DNA of 64,000 nucleotides from RPQJ01 sp963846315. Lineage in GTDB: Bacteria > Pseudomonadota > Gammaproteobacteria > Steroidobacterales > Steroidobacteraceae. The stretch spans positions 104,159 through 168,158 of the forward strand of contig CAWJVM010000004.1 in assembly GCA_963846315.1 (NCBI GenBank). Direction: 5' to 3'. A model generated the notes under the pieces. That model was not told the DNA's origin, searched no databases, and saw only the letters and a program-made list of their open reading frames with translations. The position numbers and the translations under genes are program-made. This document shows, one piece after another, positions 1 to 8,570 of this stretch. Every line of letters begins with the position of its first letter. Position 1 is the stretch's first letter.

Positions 1-735
1 CAGGTGCGTGAAGATGTGCATGCGGGTGGAATTCCACCACAGGAAGAACGGCTTGCCGGATTTTGCGGCGCGGTCCATGAAATCGAGCGCCTTTACGGTG
101 ACTTCTTCGTCGATCGTCTCCATGCGCTGGCGGGTCAGCGGGCCGGTGTCGGTGATCCGGCCGTCGGCGAAGCTGTGGATGACACCGCGAGGCCCGAACT
201 TTTTCTTAAACTCCGGGTTCTTCGGGTAGTCGGCGTTCTCGGGCTCTTCCTCGGCATTCAGGTGGTAGAGGTTGCCGAAGAACTCATCGAAGCCGTGCGC
301 CGTGGGCAGCATCGAGTCGCGGTCGCCGAGGTGGTTCTTGCCGAACTGCCCCGTGACGTAGCCCTGCGCCCTGAGCAGCGTGGCGATGGTCGGGTCGGCC
401 GCCATCATGCCTTCCGGCGCGCCCGGCAGGCCCACCTTGGTGAGGCCCGTGCGGATCGGCGACTGGCCGGTGATGAAAGCCGCGCGACCGGCAGTACAGC
501 TCTGCTGCCCGTACCAGTCGGTGAACAGCGCGCCTTCGGCGGCGATACTGTCGATGTTGGGCGTCTTGTAGCCCATCATTCCGCGGTTGTACGCACTGAT
601 GTTGAAGCCGCCGATGTCGTCACCCCAGATGACGAGGATGTTCGGCTTCGATGTCTGCGCCTGGGCGGGTCCGCCCAGCACACTCAGCACCGCGACCAGC
701 GCGGCGCCGAAACCTCCGGCGAATTTATATTGCAT
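1..735 (-). CDS. Arylsulfatase (sulfatase family), C-terminus beyond the window
   Basis: Hydrolyses sulfate esters, probably in the periplasm. Residues 1-27 form a Sec signal peptide ending GGPAQA, followed by NILVIWGDD, the metal-binding start of the alkaline-phosphatase/sulfatase fold. The motif C-T-A-G-R begins at Cys80, the residue that must be converted to formylglycine for activity. The reading frame is open to base 1, so only the first 245 residues of a protein usually over 500 long are present. The start ATG at 735 gives a clean signal peptide. It is divergent from a LysR regulator at 885, which may control it; the 149-bp gap between them holds both promoters. The substrate is unknown. 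Confidence 0.9.
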   Translation of the reverse strand, partial: MQYKFAGGFGAALVAVLSVLGGPAQAQTSKPNILVIWGDDIGGFNISAYNRGMMGYKTPNIDSIAAEGALFTDWYGQQSCTAGRAAFITGQSPIRTGLTKVGLPGAPEGMMAADPTIATLLRAQGYVTGQFGKNHLGDRDSMLPTAHGFDEFFGNLYHLNAEEEPENADYPKNPEFKKKFGPRGVIHSFADGRITDTGPLTRQRMETIDEEVTVKALDFMDRAAKSGKPFFLWWNSTRMHIFTHL

Positions 736-884
736 GTCGTTTTTCCCCACTCGTGCTGAAATCCGTTTTCTGTTTTTGCCGGACACGCTGCCCGGGGACT
801 CGCGAGCGAATCCAAGCCCTAACTTCGCTCACCCGACCCCATGTGTCCAATGCATGTTTTGTATTAAAGACATACTCTTGAAGC

Positions 885-1928
885 ATGGCTATGGAACTCC
901 AGCAATTGCGCCAGGTCGTCGCCCTGGCCGAGCACCGCAGCTTCGTGCGGGCGGCCGCTGCCCTGCACATCAGCCAGCCGGCGCTTTCCCGCAGCATCCA
1001 GAACCTGGAGCGCAGCTTCGGGAACAGCCTGTTCCTGCGTTCCGCCGCCGGTGTCGTTCCCACCGACCTTGGCCGCCTGTACATCGAACGTGCCCGCGAC
1101 CTGCTGCGCATGGCGGACGAACTCGAAAGCGAGGCGATCGGTCATGCGGCGCAGCGCACCGGACACGTGTCGATCGGGGGTGGACCGTACCCGACGGATT
1201 CGTTTCTGGGTCCGGCGACGGCGCGTTTCGTCGAGCAGTTTCCACGGGTCAGCGTGCAGCTGCACTCGGGCGACTGGAACGATCTCGTCCACCGGTTACG
1301 CAGCCGGACGCTCGATTTCTTCGTTGCTGACGCCAGCCTGCTGACGGGCGAGCCGGATCTCGAGATGACGTCGATGCCGATACCGCACCCGGCCTATTTC
1401 TTTGCGCGTGCGGGGCATCCCCTGGCGCAGGGCAAGGCGAGCGTGCACGCTGCAGACGTGTTGGCGTGGCCCTTCGCCACACCGTCTCGAATTCCGCCGC
1501 GCGTGCTCGACCCGCTGCTGGCCGCACATCGCGCAGGATCCTCCCACTTGGCGGCGGCGCGGCCGTTCCCCGCCGTCGAGTGCAGCGGGCTGTCGCCGGT
1601 CAAGCGCCTGGTCGCCGCTTCCAACGCCGTGTCAGCCTCGATCCTGCCGTGCATCGCAGAGGAACTCGACGACGGGCACTTCGTAGTGCTCGGCACGGCG
1701 CCGTGGCTGTACCTGCAGTATGGCCTTGTCAGCTTGAGGGGCCGACCCTGGACCCAGACGGCCGAAAAACTGCGCGAACTCGTGTTCGACGCCGAACGCG
1801 AGGCGACTCAACTCGAGCGCAGGCTGATCACGGAACATGCGCCGGACGGCCGCGCCAAGCGCGCGCGTGCCAGGCGAATGGCTCGCCCGATCAAATCACC
1901 CCGAAGGGCCCGTGCGCCAAAAGGCTGA
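885..1928 (+). CDS. LysR-family transcriptional regulator
   Basis: A 347-residue DNA-binding regulator. The N-terminal winged helix (about residues 6-65) carries the family pattern SFVRAAAALHISQPALSRSI, and the rest matches the periplasmic-binding-like effector domain. It has a basic C-terminal tail (about residues 320-347, rich in Arg and Lys), longer than is usual for the family, so total length slightly exceeds the usual 290-330. Divergent orientation with the sulfatase suggests it controls that gene, the common LysR arrangement. A second ATG lies two codons downstream of the chosen start. Confidence 0.9.
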   Translation: MAMELQQLRQVVALAEHRSFVRAAAALHISQPALSRSIQNLERSFGNSLFLRSAAGVVPTDLGRLYIERARDLLRMADELESEAIGHAAQRTGHVSIGGGPYPTDSFLGPATARFVEQFPRVSVQLHSGDWNDLVHRLRSRTLDFFVADASLLTGEPDLEMTSMPIPHPAYFFARAGHPLAQGKASVHAADVLAWPFATPSRIPPRVLDPLLAAHRAGSSHLAAARPFPAVECSGLSPVKRLVAASNAVSASILPCIAEELDDGHFVVLGTAPWLYLQYGLVSLRGRPWTQTAEKLRELVFDAEREATQLERRLITEHAPDGRAKRARARRMARPIKSPRRARAPKG

Positions 1929-1951
1929 GCGGAATCGGCCGCGACGGCCGT

Positions 1952-2095
1952 TCAGGAACGCAAACGGGGGCGCGGTTGGATGCGATCCGACGACGCCATG
2001 GCGTCGCTGCTATCGCGCGGCCGCCGCACTCGCTGCAGCCACACTTCGTACGGATCCCACGTCTGGGACACCGTGACATCATCCTGTTCCGCCAT
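1952..2095 (-). CDS. Small hypothetical protein (47 aa)
   Basis: A 47-residue reading frame in the otherwise empty 302-bp gap between the LysR gene and the response regulator. The ATG at 2095 has AGGAAA about 5 bases upstream, a good ribosome binding site. The product has an acidic N-terminus, a central aromatic patch WDPYEVWLQRV and a basic tail. I have the impression of similar short proteins in other gammaproteobacteria but cannot name a family. The frame stays open upstream (ATG at 2158 and beyond), but the binding site favours 2095. It could still be chance in high-GC DNA. Confidence 0.4.
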   Translation of the reverse strand: MAEQDDVTVSQTWDPYEVWLQRVRRPRDSSDAMASSDRIQPRPRLRS

Positions 2096-2230
2096 GCTTT
2101 CCTGGTCACGAGGACCTTGGACGCCGGCTCCAGCGTCCGACTTGGACTCGATTTGCATGGCGCCATTCTGACGAACGGACGACCAGCGGCGGAAGTGTCG
2201 AAAGTCATGTCCACGCATTAACATCGACCC

Positions 2231-2920
2231 ATGGGCCAGGACACGACCAACGTCGTTGCGGAAGCGGTGACCGGACGACGGGGCATCCTGGTCGTGGACG
2301 ACCACGACCTGCTCCGGCTGGGTCTCAAGACTCTGGTGCAGTCAGGCGCGACGTCCGCCACCGTCCCGGTGCTGGAGGCCCGCTCACTGCAGATGGCGAT
2401 CGACGTCTATCGCGAGCATGGCGCGGCGATCGGGGTCGTGCTGCTCGACCTCGAACTTCCCGACACGCGTGGCCTGGCCGGACTACATGCGTTCCTCGCG
2501 ACGTTTCCGGATGCGCGGGTCGTCGTGCTCTCGGGTTCGACCGACCCATTGGCGGAAGCCAAGTCGCTCGCGGCCGGCGCGACCCGTTTTCTCGCCAAGA
2601 GCGCGGATCTGCGCCACGTCATCGCCTACCTGAGATCGGCGCGCGTGCTGGACGATGGACAGGCAAAGGACATGGACGCGATGCCTGCGGCCGATGCAAC
2701 AACCCCTGCCGCGTCGGCGGTCTGGACCGCGGCGGGCGTGACCGTCGAACTCAGCCAACGGCAACTCGAGGTGCTCGAGGGTGTGCTCGCTGGTCATTCG
2801 AATCGGCAGATCGCCGCAGCCACGCACTTGACTGAAGGTACGATCAAGAACCACGTCTCGAGCCTGCTGCTGATGTTCGGCGTGCGCTCGCGGGCCGAGT
2901 TGATTTCACAGCTGCGTTGA
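2231..2920 (+). CDS. NarL/FixJ-type response regulator
   Basis: A two-component output protein of 229 residues. The receiver domain (about 17-135) has the acidic pocket VVDDHD and the likely phospho-acceptor Asp73 in VLLDLELPD. After an Ala-rich linker comes a LuxR-type helix-turn-helix (about 172-229) with LSQRQLEVLEGVLAG and the recognition segment LTEGTIKNHVSSL. No histidine kinase is adjacent, so it is an orphan here. It is followed within 12 bases by a small lipoprotein gene, probably co-transcribed. Confidence 0.9.
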   Translation: MGQDTTNVVAEAVTGRRGILVVDDHDLLRLGLKTLVQSGATSATVPVLEARSLQMAIDVYREHGAAIGVVLLDLELPDTRGLAGLHAFLATFPDARVVVLSGSTDPLAEAKSLAAGATRFLAKSADLRHVIAYLRSARVLDDGQAKDMDAMPAADATTPAASAVWTAAGVTVELSQRQLEVLEGVLAGHSNRQIAAATHLTEGTIKNHVSSLLLMFGVRSRAELISQLR

Positions 2921-2931
2921 GAGGAACAATC

Positions 2932-3363
2932 ATGACCCACCCTGGACCCCTGCCCCATGGACTGCTGGGCATCGTACTGGCGCTGGCCGGCTGTGCCCCG
3001 CTACCTGTCGTCCCCGCGAGCGCCGGAGGTGCGGCAACCGGACAGGTCACGGGATCAGTGGCATACCGCGAGCGCATCGCATTGCCGCCGACGGCCGTCG
3101 TCCACGTCAAGCTCGTGGATGTTTCGCGGGCCGACGCGCCTGCGCTGCTGATCGCCGAACAGGTCATCCGCACTGAAGGACGCCAGGTTCCCTTCGAGTT
3201 CGCCCTCGAGTACGACGAGTCGCGCATCCTGCCTGCACACACCTACGCGGTGCAGGTGAGAATCGAAGACGGCGGCAAGCTGCTGTTCATCAGCGACACG
3301 GTGCACCCGGTCATTACACGAGGCGCGCCCTTGCGGGTGGACCTCGTGGTGCGCCGTGCCTGA
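2932..3363 (+). CDS. YbaY-like small lipoprotein
   Basis: A 143-residue predicted lipoprotein. The N-terminal signal ends in the lipobox LALAGC. The mature part has the single beta-sandwich pattern of the YbaY/YscW family: a start like GSVAYRERIALPPTAVVHVKL, then ALLIAEQVIRTEGRQVPFEF and a late ITRGAPLRVDL. In that family the role is uncertain; YscW is a pilotin-like chaperone. The ATG at 2932 is preferred because GAGAGGA lies just upstream; an in-frame ATG at 2917 overlaps the previous gene and would spoil the signal peptide. Confidence 0.7.
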   Translation: MTHPGPLPHGLLGIVLALAGCAPLPVVPASAGGAATGQVTGSVAYRERIALPPTAVVHVKLVDVSRADAPALLIAEQVIRTEGRQVPFEFALEYDESRILPAHTYAVQVRIEDGGKLLFISDTVHPVITRGAPLRVDLVVRRA

Positions 3364-3401
3364 GGTTGTCATCGGCGGCGCGGACCAGCGCGCGCTGTGG
3401 T

Positions 3402-4043
3402 TCAGTCCCCGACGTTCACGAGATTCAGATGCCGAGCCTCGGCCACGGTGAGGTCACGGATCTGGTCGTGCGGAATGGCGGACATGAGTCTGGCGACCTC
3501 GGCGTGCAGACCCATTTCGGCCAGGTACTCGGCGACTTGTGTGTCGACGACCCGCTGGAAGGCATTTTCGTCGCTGACGGTCACGCGATTCTCGGCGCGA
3601 TGCAAGCCGATCGTCGATCCGGCCTCGACCGAGCGCTGCACGCCACCGGCGAGGCTGAACGGACACGCGCTGTGGCAGGTCCCCGCCGTCGCCCGAACTG
3701 CATCGGCCGTGCGCGCGCCGACGCGGGTATCGAACCCATGCGCGCGCAGCGCGCGGCCAAGCTGCATCGCGGTCACGAGACTGCCACCCGGTGAATTCAG
3801 GTAGACGACCGCCCGGGAGATGCCCTCAGAGTCGATCAGGTGCTCGAGGCGCGCCGCCGCTCCCGGATCGATCGGACCATCGAGGTAGATCAGCCAGCGT
3901 CCGTCGCCCGTCGCGCGGCCCGGATAGTCGGGCGCGACGGCCACGACCCGCAGAGTTGCCGGGCTATCGGCCGCGACGGGGACCAGGAACAGGCCAAGGA
4001 CCGTGAGCAACGACCCTGCCACAGTGCCTCGCACCGCCATCAC
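3402..4043 (-). CDS. Periplasmic ClpP/SppA-like serine protease
   Basis: A 213-residue protein with a signal peptide (residues 1-25) and a ClpP-crotonase fold. SPGGS at about residue 84 is the oxyanion-hole motif, the likely nucleophile is Ser125 in CHSAC, and His148 in IGLHRA fits the catalytic base. Such short secreted ClpP-like proteins are common in proteobacteria but their substrates are unknown. Its start lies 6 bases after the stop of the upstream gene at 4050-4493, so the two are probably one transcript. Two adjacent ATGs (4043, 4040) are possible starts. Confidence 0.75.
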   Translation of the reverse strand: MMAVRGTVAGSLLTVLGLFLVPVAADSPATLRVVAVAPDYPGRATGDGRWLIYLDGPIDPGAAARLEHLIDSEGISRAVVYLNSPGGSLVTAMQLGRALRAHGFDTRVGARTADAVRATAGTCHSACPFSLAGGVQRSVEAGSTIGLHRAENRVTVSDENAFQRVVDTQVAEYLAEMGLHAEVARLMSAIPHDQIRDLTVAEARHLNLVNVGD

Positions 4044-4049
4044 GCTGCC

Positions 4050-4493
4050 TCAGTCGAGTCGGCCGGCCGCCGTGCGCAACGCATCGAGGTAATACCCGAG
4101 GCGTGTCTCACCGTTGAGGCATGACCGCACTGCGCGGGCACCTGCCGTCTCGAACAATTCGATGAACCGTCGATCGGCCAGGATGGGGTTGATTTCAGAA
4201 CGCACACCATCGCCAAAGATCAGTGCCACCACGCGTTGAAACACCTGGTTGCGCTCGCGCTCGGTGCGACGCCCGGCCAGCTGGCAGACTTCGTCCGTCG
4301 CGCCGATCGCGAACCACAGCAGCCACACCCGGCCGGTATCGATGCGTTCGACCAGCACCGGCTGCTCGATCGTCGCCAGGGTGCGTTCGGCATCGAGCAG
4401 CTCCGCGAGCGCCAGCATCGCCGGATCGTCGGAAATGTCCTGCGTTGAGGCCGGGGCCGATCTCAATGTCCTTGATCTTGTCGAGTCGTCCAT
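4050..4493 (-). CDS. Hypothetical protein upstream of the ClpP-like protease
   Basis: A 147-residue protein with no family I recognise. It is mainly helical and soluble, without signal peptide or membrane segment. Recognisable blocks are LALAELLDAERTLATIEQ, RVWLLWFAIGATDEVCQLAG, and NGETRLGYYLDALRTA near the C-terminus. The ATG at 4493 is chosen because conservation-like sequence begins soon after it; an upstream in-frame ATG at 4592 would intrude on the promoter region of the divergent AraC gene. It sits 6 bases ahead of the protease gene. Confidence 0.6.
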   Translation of the reverse strand: MDDSTRSRTLRSAPASTQDISDDPAMLALAELLDAERTLATIEQPVLVERIDTGRVWLLWFAIGATDEVCQLAGRRTERERNQVFQRVVALIFGDGVRSEINPILADRRFIELFETAGARAVRSCLNGETRLGYYLDALRTAAGRLD

Positions 4494-4640
4494 GGGCGCG
4501 CACTGTAAGGGTGATTCGGCGCGGGCTCTGGTCGCCGGGCGGCAATATCTGGTCCACGGACTGCAGGTAATTGATTCCAGCGTGTTGCACAATTCGGGTT
4601 TTTATGTAATTGGAGATCGGTCGGCCCACCGGAAACTGAG

Positions 4641-5672
4641 ATGTGGAATACACCCACCGCTCTTGCGATGACACTGGCGCCGCTGAAGGAGATTCTGCCG
4701 CGGTATGCCATCGATTTCGCGCTCCTTGCCAGGCGTGCCGAGATCGACCTCGACCTGTTGGCGCGTCCCGGGCATCGCCTGCCCTCGGCCCGCATCCAGA
4801 AGATGTGGCGGTTGGCGGCGGAGGAATCCAGGGACCCGCTCTTCGGCCTGCGCGCAGGCCAGCTGGCACGACCGGGTATCTTTCATGCGCTCGGCCTCGG
4901 CATCGTCAGCAGCACGAGTGTCCTCGCGGCCCTGCGACGCATCGAACGCTACAGCAGCGTCATCAGCACCAATGGCCGCTTCGTGCTGATCCTCGACGGC
5001 CCGATCGCCAGCCTGGAGACGCGTCGGACTGAATCGACGATCGTGCCGTGCCCGCAGTATTTCGACGCGCTGGTCGTTACCGTGTGCCGGATCCTGCGCC
5101 TTTGCGCCGGACCGTCCGCCATTCCCACGCTCGTCGCCCTGCCGTACCACAGCGGCATCCCTCCCGCAGCCTATCAGGAGGAAATCGGCTGCCCGGTGGA
5201 ATTCGACGCGGACCAGTTCGCGATCAAGTTCGACGCGCAACTCGCGGCGCGCCCGGTGCTCACCGGCAATCCCGAGCTGGCGGCGGAAGCAGACCGCTTG
5301 GCGGCGCGCTACATCGAGGGACTCGAGCCGGAATCCGCGGCGACGCGGGTGCGTTCGCTGTTGCTCAAGGCGATGCCGTCGGGCGACATCGACCAGGACG
5401 AGATCGCACGCGCACTGCATCAGAGCGCCAGCACGTTGCAGCGCCGTCTGCGGCGCGAGGGCACCACGTACCAGCGCCTGCTCGACGCGACGCGACGCGA
5501 GCTTGCCATCGAATACCTCAAGGAGGGCGAGCACACGCTCGCCGACATCACGTTCCTGCTCGGCTTTGCCGACCAGAGCAACTTCACGCGTGCGTTCCGG
5601 CGCTGGACGGGCCAGACGCCGCGCGAGTTCCTTGTCAGAAGCGACGACCCGGCACCGCGGCTCGCCGGGTGA
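4641..5672 (+). CDS. AraC-family regulator with long N-terminal sensor domain
   Basis: A 343-residue regulator. The first 200 or so residues match the Arabinose_bd-type sensor found in OruR/ArgR-like AraC proteins (LPRYAIDFALLARRAEIDLDL; GLGIVSSTSVLAALRRIERY). The C-terminal double helix-turn-helix (about 240-335) ends with the signature HTLADITFLLGFADQSNFTRAFRRWTG. These regulators usually respond to small metabolites such as amino or fatty acids; the ligand here is unknown. It is divergent from the 4050-4493 gene, with about 150 bp between starts. Confidence 0.9.
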   Translation: MWNTPTALAMTLAPLKEILPRYAIDFALLARRAEIDLDLLARPGHRLPSARIQKMWRLAAEESRDPLFGLRAGQLARPGIFHALGLGIVSSTSVLAALRRIERYSSVISTNGRFVLILDGPIASLETRRTESTIVPCPQYFDALVVTVCRILRLCAGPSAIPTLVALPYHSGIPPAAYQEEIGCPVEFDADQFAIKFDAQLAARPVLTGNPELAAEADRLAARYIEGLEPESAATRVRSLLLKAMPSGDIDQDEIARALHQSASTLQRRLRREGTTYQRLLDATRRELAIEYLKEGEHTLADITFLLGFADQSNFTRAFRRWTGQTPREFLVRSDDPAPRLAG

Positions 5673-5712
5673 CCGCCTGCCTATCGCGGCAGCTCGCGGC
5701 CCCCGTCACGTA

Positions 5713-6723
5713 CTAGAACCCCGCGACGCGCTCGAAAACCCAGTAGCTCGCGATTCCCCCGATCGCGTAAGGCGGCAGACGCCAGAGCCACGCGGTGCTG
5801 CGCAACCGCATCGATGCAGCCAGCCGTTTGCCGATGGCGATCAGCGTGAGCACGGCGCCGATGAAGATCAACTGCCCGATCTCCACCCCGACGTTGAAGA
5901 ACAGCAGCGCCAGCGGAATCGAATTCTGCGGCAGGCCAACCTCGGCCAGCGCGCTCGCGAATCCCAGCCCGTGCAGCAACCCGAAGGTGAATGCCACGAT
6001 CCACGGATAGCGCTGCGTGAGTCCGGGCCGGCCCTGCCGGCCGTGCACGATCTCGGCCGCGACGAAGACGATACTGAGTGCAATCAGCGCCTCGACGGGA
6101 GGGCCGGGCACGTGCAGGAACCCGAGTGACGCCAGGGCGAGCGTGATGCTGTGGGCGACCGTGAATGCCGTGATGGTCGCGATCAATCGGCGGGTGCCGT
6201 CGACGATCAGCAACAGGGCCAGCACGAACAGCAGGTGATCGAAGCCGAGCAGGATGTGCTCGATGCCGAGCACGGTGTAGGTCTTGACTACCTCGAGGTG
6301 CCCGGGACTCGACATCACCGTGAAGCGCGGGTCGACCGGCAGCACGCGACCCAGTTGCTCGGTACCGTCCGCGCGTTCGACGCGCACCAGCACGTCCACG
6401 CGGCTGCCCGGCAGCTGCGGGAACTCGATTGCCTTGCCAGCCAGGCCGTCGTCGACCTCGATGCGCCAGCGCAGGACCGCCGCATTGCTCGCATAGCTGC
6501 TGCTGCGTTGCGTCAGCTCCTGCGTGCCCGGCGGAAAGACCGGCTGCAATCGCAGCGTCGTGTTCGCATCGAGCGCCGGCACTCGCCAGAGCACATCGTA
6601 GGTCGTGGCATCGAGCTGCTTGAGCTGGAGGTACGCCGGACGAAAATCATCGGCGATCGCCGGAGCGACCAGTGCCAGGGCGAGCGCCAGGGCGCATGCA
6701 ACGCGACGCAGGCGTGCGATCAA
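5713..6723 (-). CDS. HupE/UreJ-family membrane protein
   Basis: A 336-residue protein with a signal peptide (ALALALALVAPAIA), a periplasmic beta-rich domain of about 150 residues, then six or so membrane helices. The membrane part carries HupE/UreJ hallmarks: EHILLGFDHLLFVLALLL, AHSITLALASLG and FTFGLLHGLGFA, with His/Asp residues thought to bind Ni or another metal in this family. No ATG precedes the signal peptide; the start is TTG at 6723, which overlaps the TGA of the upstream PPIase gene (TTGA). The tight link to a parvulin-like PPIase is a recurring pair. Confidence 0.85.
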   Translation of the reverse strand: MIARLRRVACALALALALVAPAIADDFRPAYLQLKQLDATTYDVLWRVPALDANTTLRLQPVFPPGTQELTQRSSSYASNAAVLRWRIEVDDGLAGKAIEFPQLPGSRVDVLVRVERADGTEQLGRVLPVDPRFTVMSSPGHLEVVKTYTVLGIEHILLGFDHLLFVLALLLIVDGTRRLIATITAFTVAHSITLALASLGFLHVPGPPVEALIALSIVFVAAEIVHGRQGRPGLTQRYPWIVAFTFGLLHGLGFASALAEVGLPQNSIPLALLFFNVGVEIGQLIFIGAVLTLIAIGKRLAASMRLRSTAWLWRLPPYAIGGIASYWVFERVAGF

Positions 6724-7559
6724 GGCGACGTCACCTGCGGCAATGCAGCCTCGATCTCGACCTCGTACTGCTCGCGCAATCTGGCGAGCGCCTTCGCATG
6801 GGCGCGCGTGCGCCGTTCGTTCTCCCATTCGCGAGCAACGGCTTCGCGCACGTCGGCGAGCGCAGGCGCCCGCGCCTGCTCGATGGCAATGACGCGGACG
6901 AGGTGGGTGCCGAAACCGGACGTGACGGGCCCGGACCATTGGCCCACCGGTGCCGTTGCGAGTTGCGCGGCGAACTGCTCGCCGAAGTCGCGGGCTACCA
7001 GGTCGAGCGGCAGGGCGTCCTGATGCGCAGGCAGGAGCGTCGCCTGTCCCAGCGTCGCGGGATCGCCGCCGCGCGCGAGCGCAGCGCGTGCCTGCTTGAG
7101 CCGCGGCGGCGCCTCCGCGTCTGAGCCGAAATACAGCTGGTCGAAACTCACGACTGCCGGCCGGAGAAAGGCGGCGGGATTCGCGTCGAGGTAGGCCTGC
7201 AGGTCCGCATCGGTCGCGGGTTGCTGCGCGACGGATTCCTCGAACATCACGTCGAGCTTCTGCCGGACCCGGCGCTTGACCACCGCGTCGTCACGGTCGA
7301 GGCCGAGCGCGACGCCTTCGCGGTACAGGATTTCGTCGCGAATATAGGAGTCGACCAACCCGTTCAGCTCGACTGGACTTGGCGGCCGACTCCATGTGCC
7401 CTGGAATTGAGAAGCGAGCAGGTCGACTTCGGCCTGGGTCACGACGATTCGACGCTCGCCGTCATCGTCGGGCGCGACGCGGCCGAAGTACAGGAAGAGT
7501 GCGAAGCCAAGCAGCAGGAAGTGCAGCAGTGGTTCGCGCAGGATTTGACGGACTGGCAA
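6720..7559 (-). CDS. Periplasmic peptidyl-prolyl isomerase (SurA/PpiC-like)
   Basis: A membrane-anchored foldase of about 279 residues. A single N-terminal membrane segment (ILREPLLHFLLLGFALFLYFG) is followed by a SurA-like helical domain and a degenerate parvulin domain ending SGPVTSGFGTHLVRVIA, then a charged coiled helix. The start is uncertain: TTG at 7559 has GGGGAAC upstream and sits right before the membrane segment, whereas a GTG at 7613 would add 18 unlikely residues. It overlaps the HupE/UreJ gene by 4 bases and probably assists its periplasmic domain (inference). Confidence 0.8.
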   Translation of the reverse strand: MPVRQILREPLLHFLLLGFALFLYFGRVAPDDDGERRIVVTQAEVDLLASQFQGTWSRPPSPVELNGLVDSYIRDEILYREGVALGLDRDDAVVKRRVRQKLDVMFEESVAQQPATDADLQAYLDANPAAFLRPAVVSFDQLYFGSDAEAPPRLKQARAALARGGDPATLGQATLLPAHQDALPLDLVARDFGEQFAAQLATAPVGQWSGPVTSGFGTHLVRVIAIEQARAPALADVREAVAREWENERRTRAHAKALARLREQYEVEIEAALPQVTSP

Positions 7560-7760
7560 CGATGTTCCCCAACCTACGGACAGTTCGCAGTGCAAGGCCG
7601 GGCGAACGGCCACGGCACCCGCCGGCCGTGCAGTCTACCGAAGGTTGTCGCCGCGGGGCGAGGCCTGCGCGTGACGGCGACACCGCTGGATTCAAGGGTC
7701 CTCGACACGTTGGGTTCAGCGGTAGTATTGCCGCCTGCCTCGATAGACAAGGAGTTGTCC

Positions 7761-7997
7761 ATGACCAGAACCCGCTGGCTTGCAGCTACGCTGTCGGCTT
7801 GCCTCCTGGCGGTCGGTGCCGTCGCCGGCGCGGCCGATGCACCCGACCGCCGGGACGGCCTGGTCCAGATCAAGCCGAAGCGCATGGACATGTTGCACGT
7901 CCTGCCGGGCGCCGACTTCCGCGACGACTGGACCAAGGGGCCAGAAGCTCAAGTGACCCTGCAACTGGACCGGACCTGCAGGCAGTGCACCGCATGA
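7761..7997 (+). CDS. Short secreted protein, possible truncated DUF3313-like
   Basis: A 78-residue product with AAGGAG 8 bases before its ATG and a signal peptide ending VGAVAGAADA. The mature part begins DGLVQIKPKRMDMLHVLPGAD, which resembles the opening of DUF3313-type secreted proteins of about 200 residues. The similarity stops after about residue 55, and the end CRQCTA is unlike the family. It looks like a deletion product of a longer gene whose remaining frame is still translated: its TGA overlaps the ATG of the next gene. The family assignment is from memory only. Confidence 0.5.
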   Translation: MTRTRWLAATLSACLLAVGAVAGAADAPDRRDGLVQIKPKRMDMLHVLPGADFRDDWTKGPEAQVTLQLDRTCRQCTA

Positions 7998-8557
7998 CCG
8001 TCTTCGAATTCCTGCTCGCCCTGTACGCGATCGTCGCGGGCCTCGGCGTGTCACTGCTGGTGACCAGCGTCGGGCAGATGATCGAGGCGCGCGACCGCGT
8101 GCGTTTCTACTGGGTACATTTCTGCTGGATCGCACTGACCTTCGTCGCCCACGTCGTCACCTGGTTCACGATCTGGCGCTTCCATGACCATGCGCCATGG
8201 ACCGTGCTGGAGGCCCTGCTGCTGCTCAGCGCGCCCATCCTGCTCTACCTGATCAGTCACCTCGCCGTGCCGGACCTCGAGGACGCTCGCATCCACGACA
8301 TGCGCGACTATTACTTTCGCCACGCACGCTGGACGCAGGGCTTGCTGCTCGGAGTCGTGGTTGCAGGTGCGCTGTCGCACTTGGTCATCGAAAACAGGTT
8401 CGACTTTTCAGGCGGCCGTGGCGTGCGCGCGTCGCTCGTCCTGATCCTGCTGCCGGGAATCGTGAGTCTCAATCCGCGCGTGCACGCAGTCCAGGCCGTG
8501 CTGTTGTTCTTCGTGATCGTGATCGCCGCCTCGTACGTCTCGCAGCCGATCGGCTGA
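7994..8557 (+). CDS. Hypothetical integral membrane protein
   Basis: A 187-residue protein with about five to six hydrophobic helices and no signal peptide. The first helix is FEFLLALYAIVAGLGVSLLV; others lie near residues 40-60, 68-90, 115-135, 145-162 and 165-183. A cytosolic or periplasmic loop DLEDARIHDMRDYYFRHARW is rich in charge. I do not recognise the family. Its ATG overlaps the stop of the preceding small secreted-protein gene by 4 bases, so the two are translationally coupled. It converges with the phenylalanine hydroxylase gene, 13 bases away. Confidence 0.7.
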   Translation: MTVFEFLLALYAIVAGLGVSLLVTSVGQMIEARDRVRFYWVHFCWIALTFVAHVVTWFTIWRFHDHAPWTVLEALLLLSAPILLYLISHLAVPDLEDARIHDMRDYYFRHARWTQGLLLGVVVAGALSHLVIENRFDFSGGRGVRASLVLILLPGIVSLNPRVHAVQAVLLFFVIVIAASYVSQPIG

Positions 8558-8570
8558 GACCCCCCGCAAT

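Noticed and set aside
8543..8556. Palindrome CAGCCGATCGGCTG over the end of the membrane protein gene as a terminator
   Set aside because: It has no loop and lies within codons up to the stop; too weak to call.
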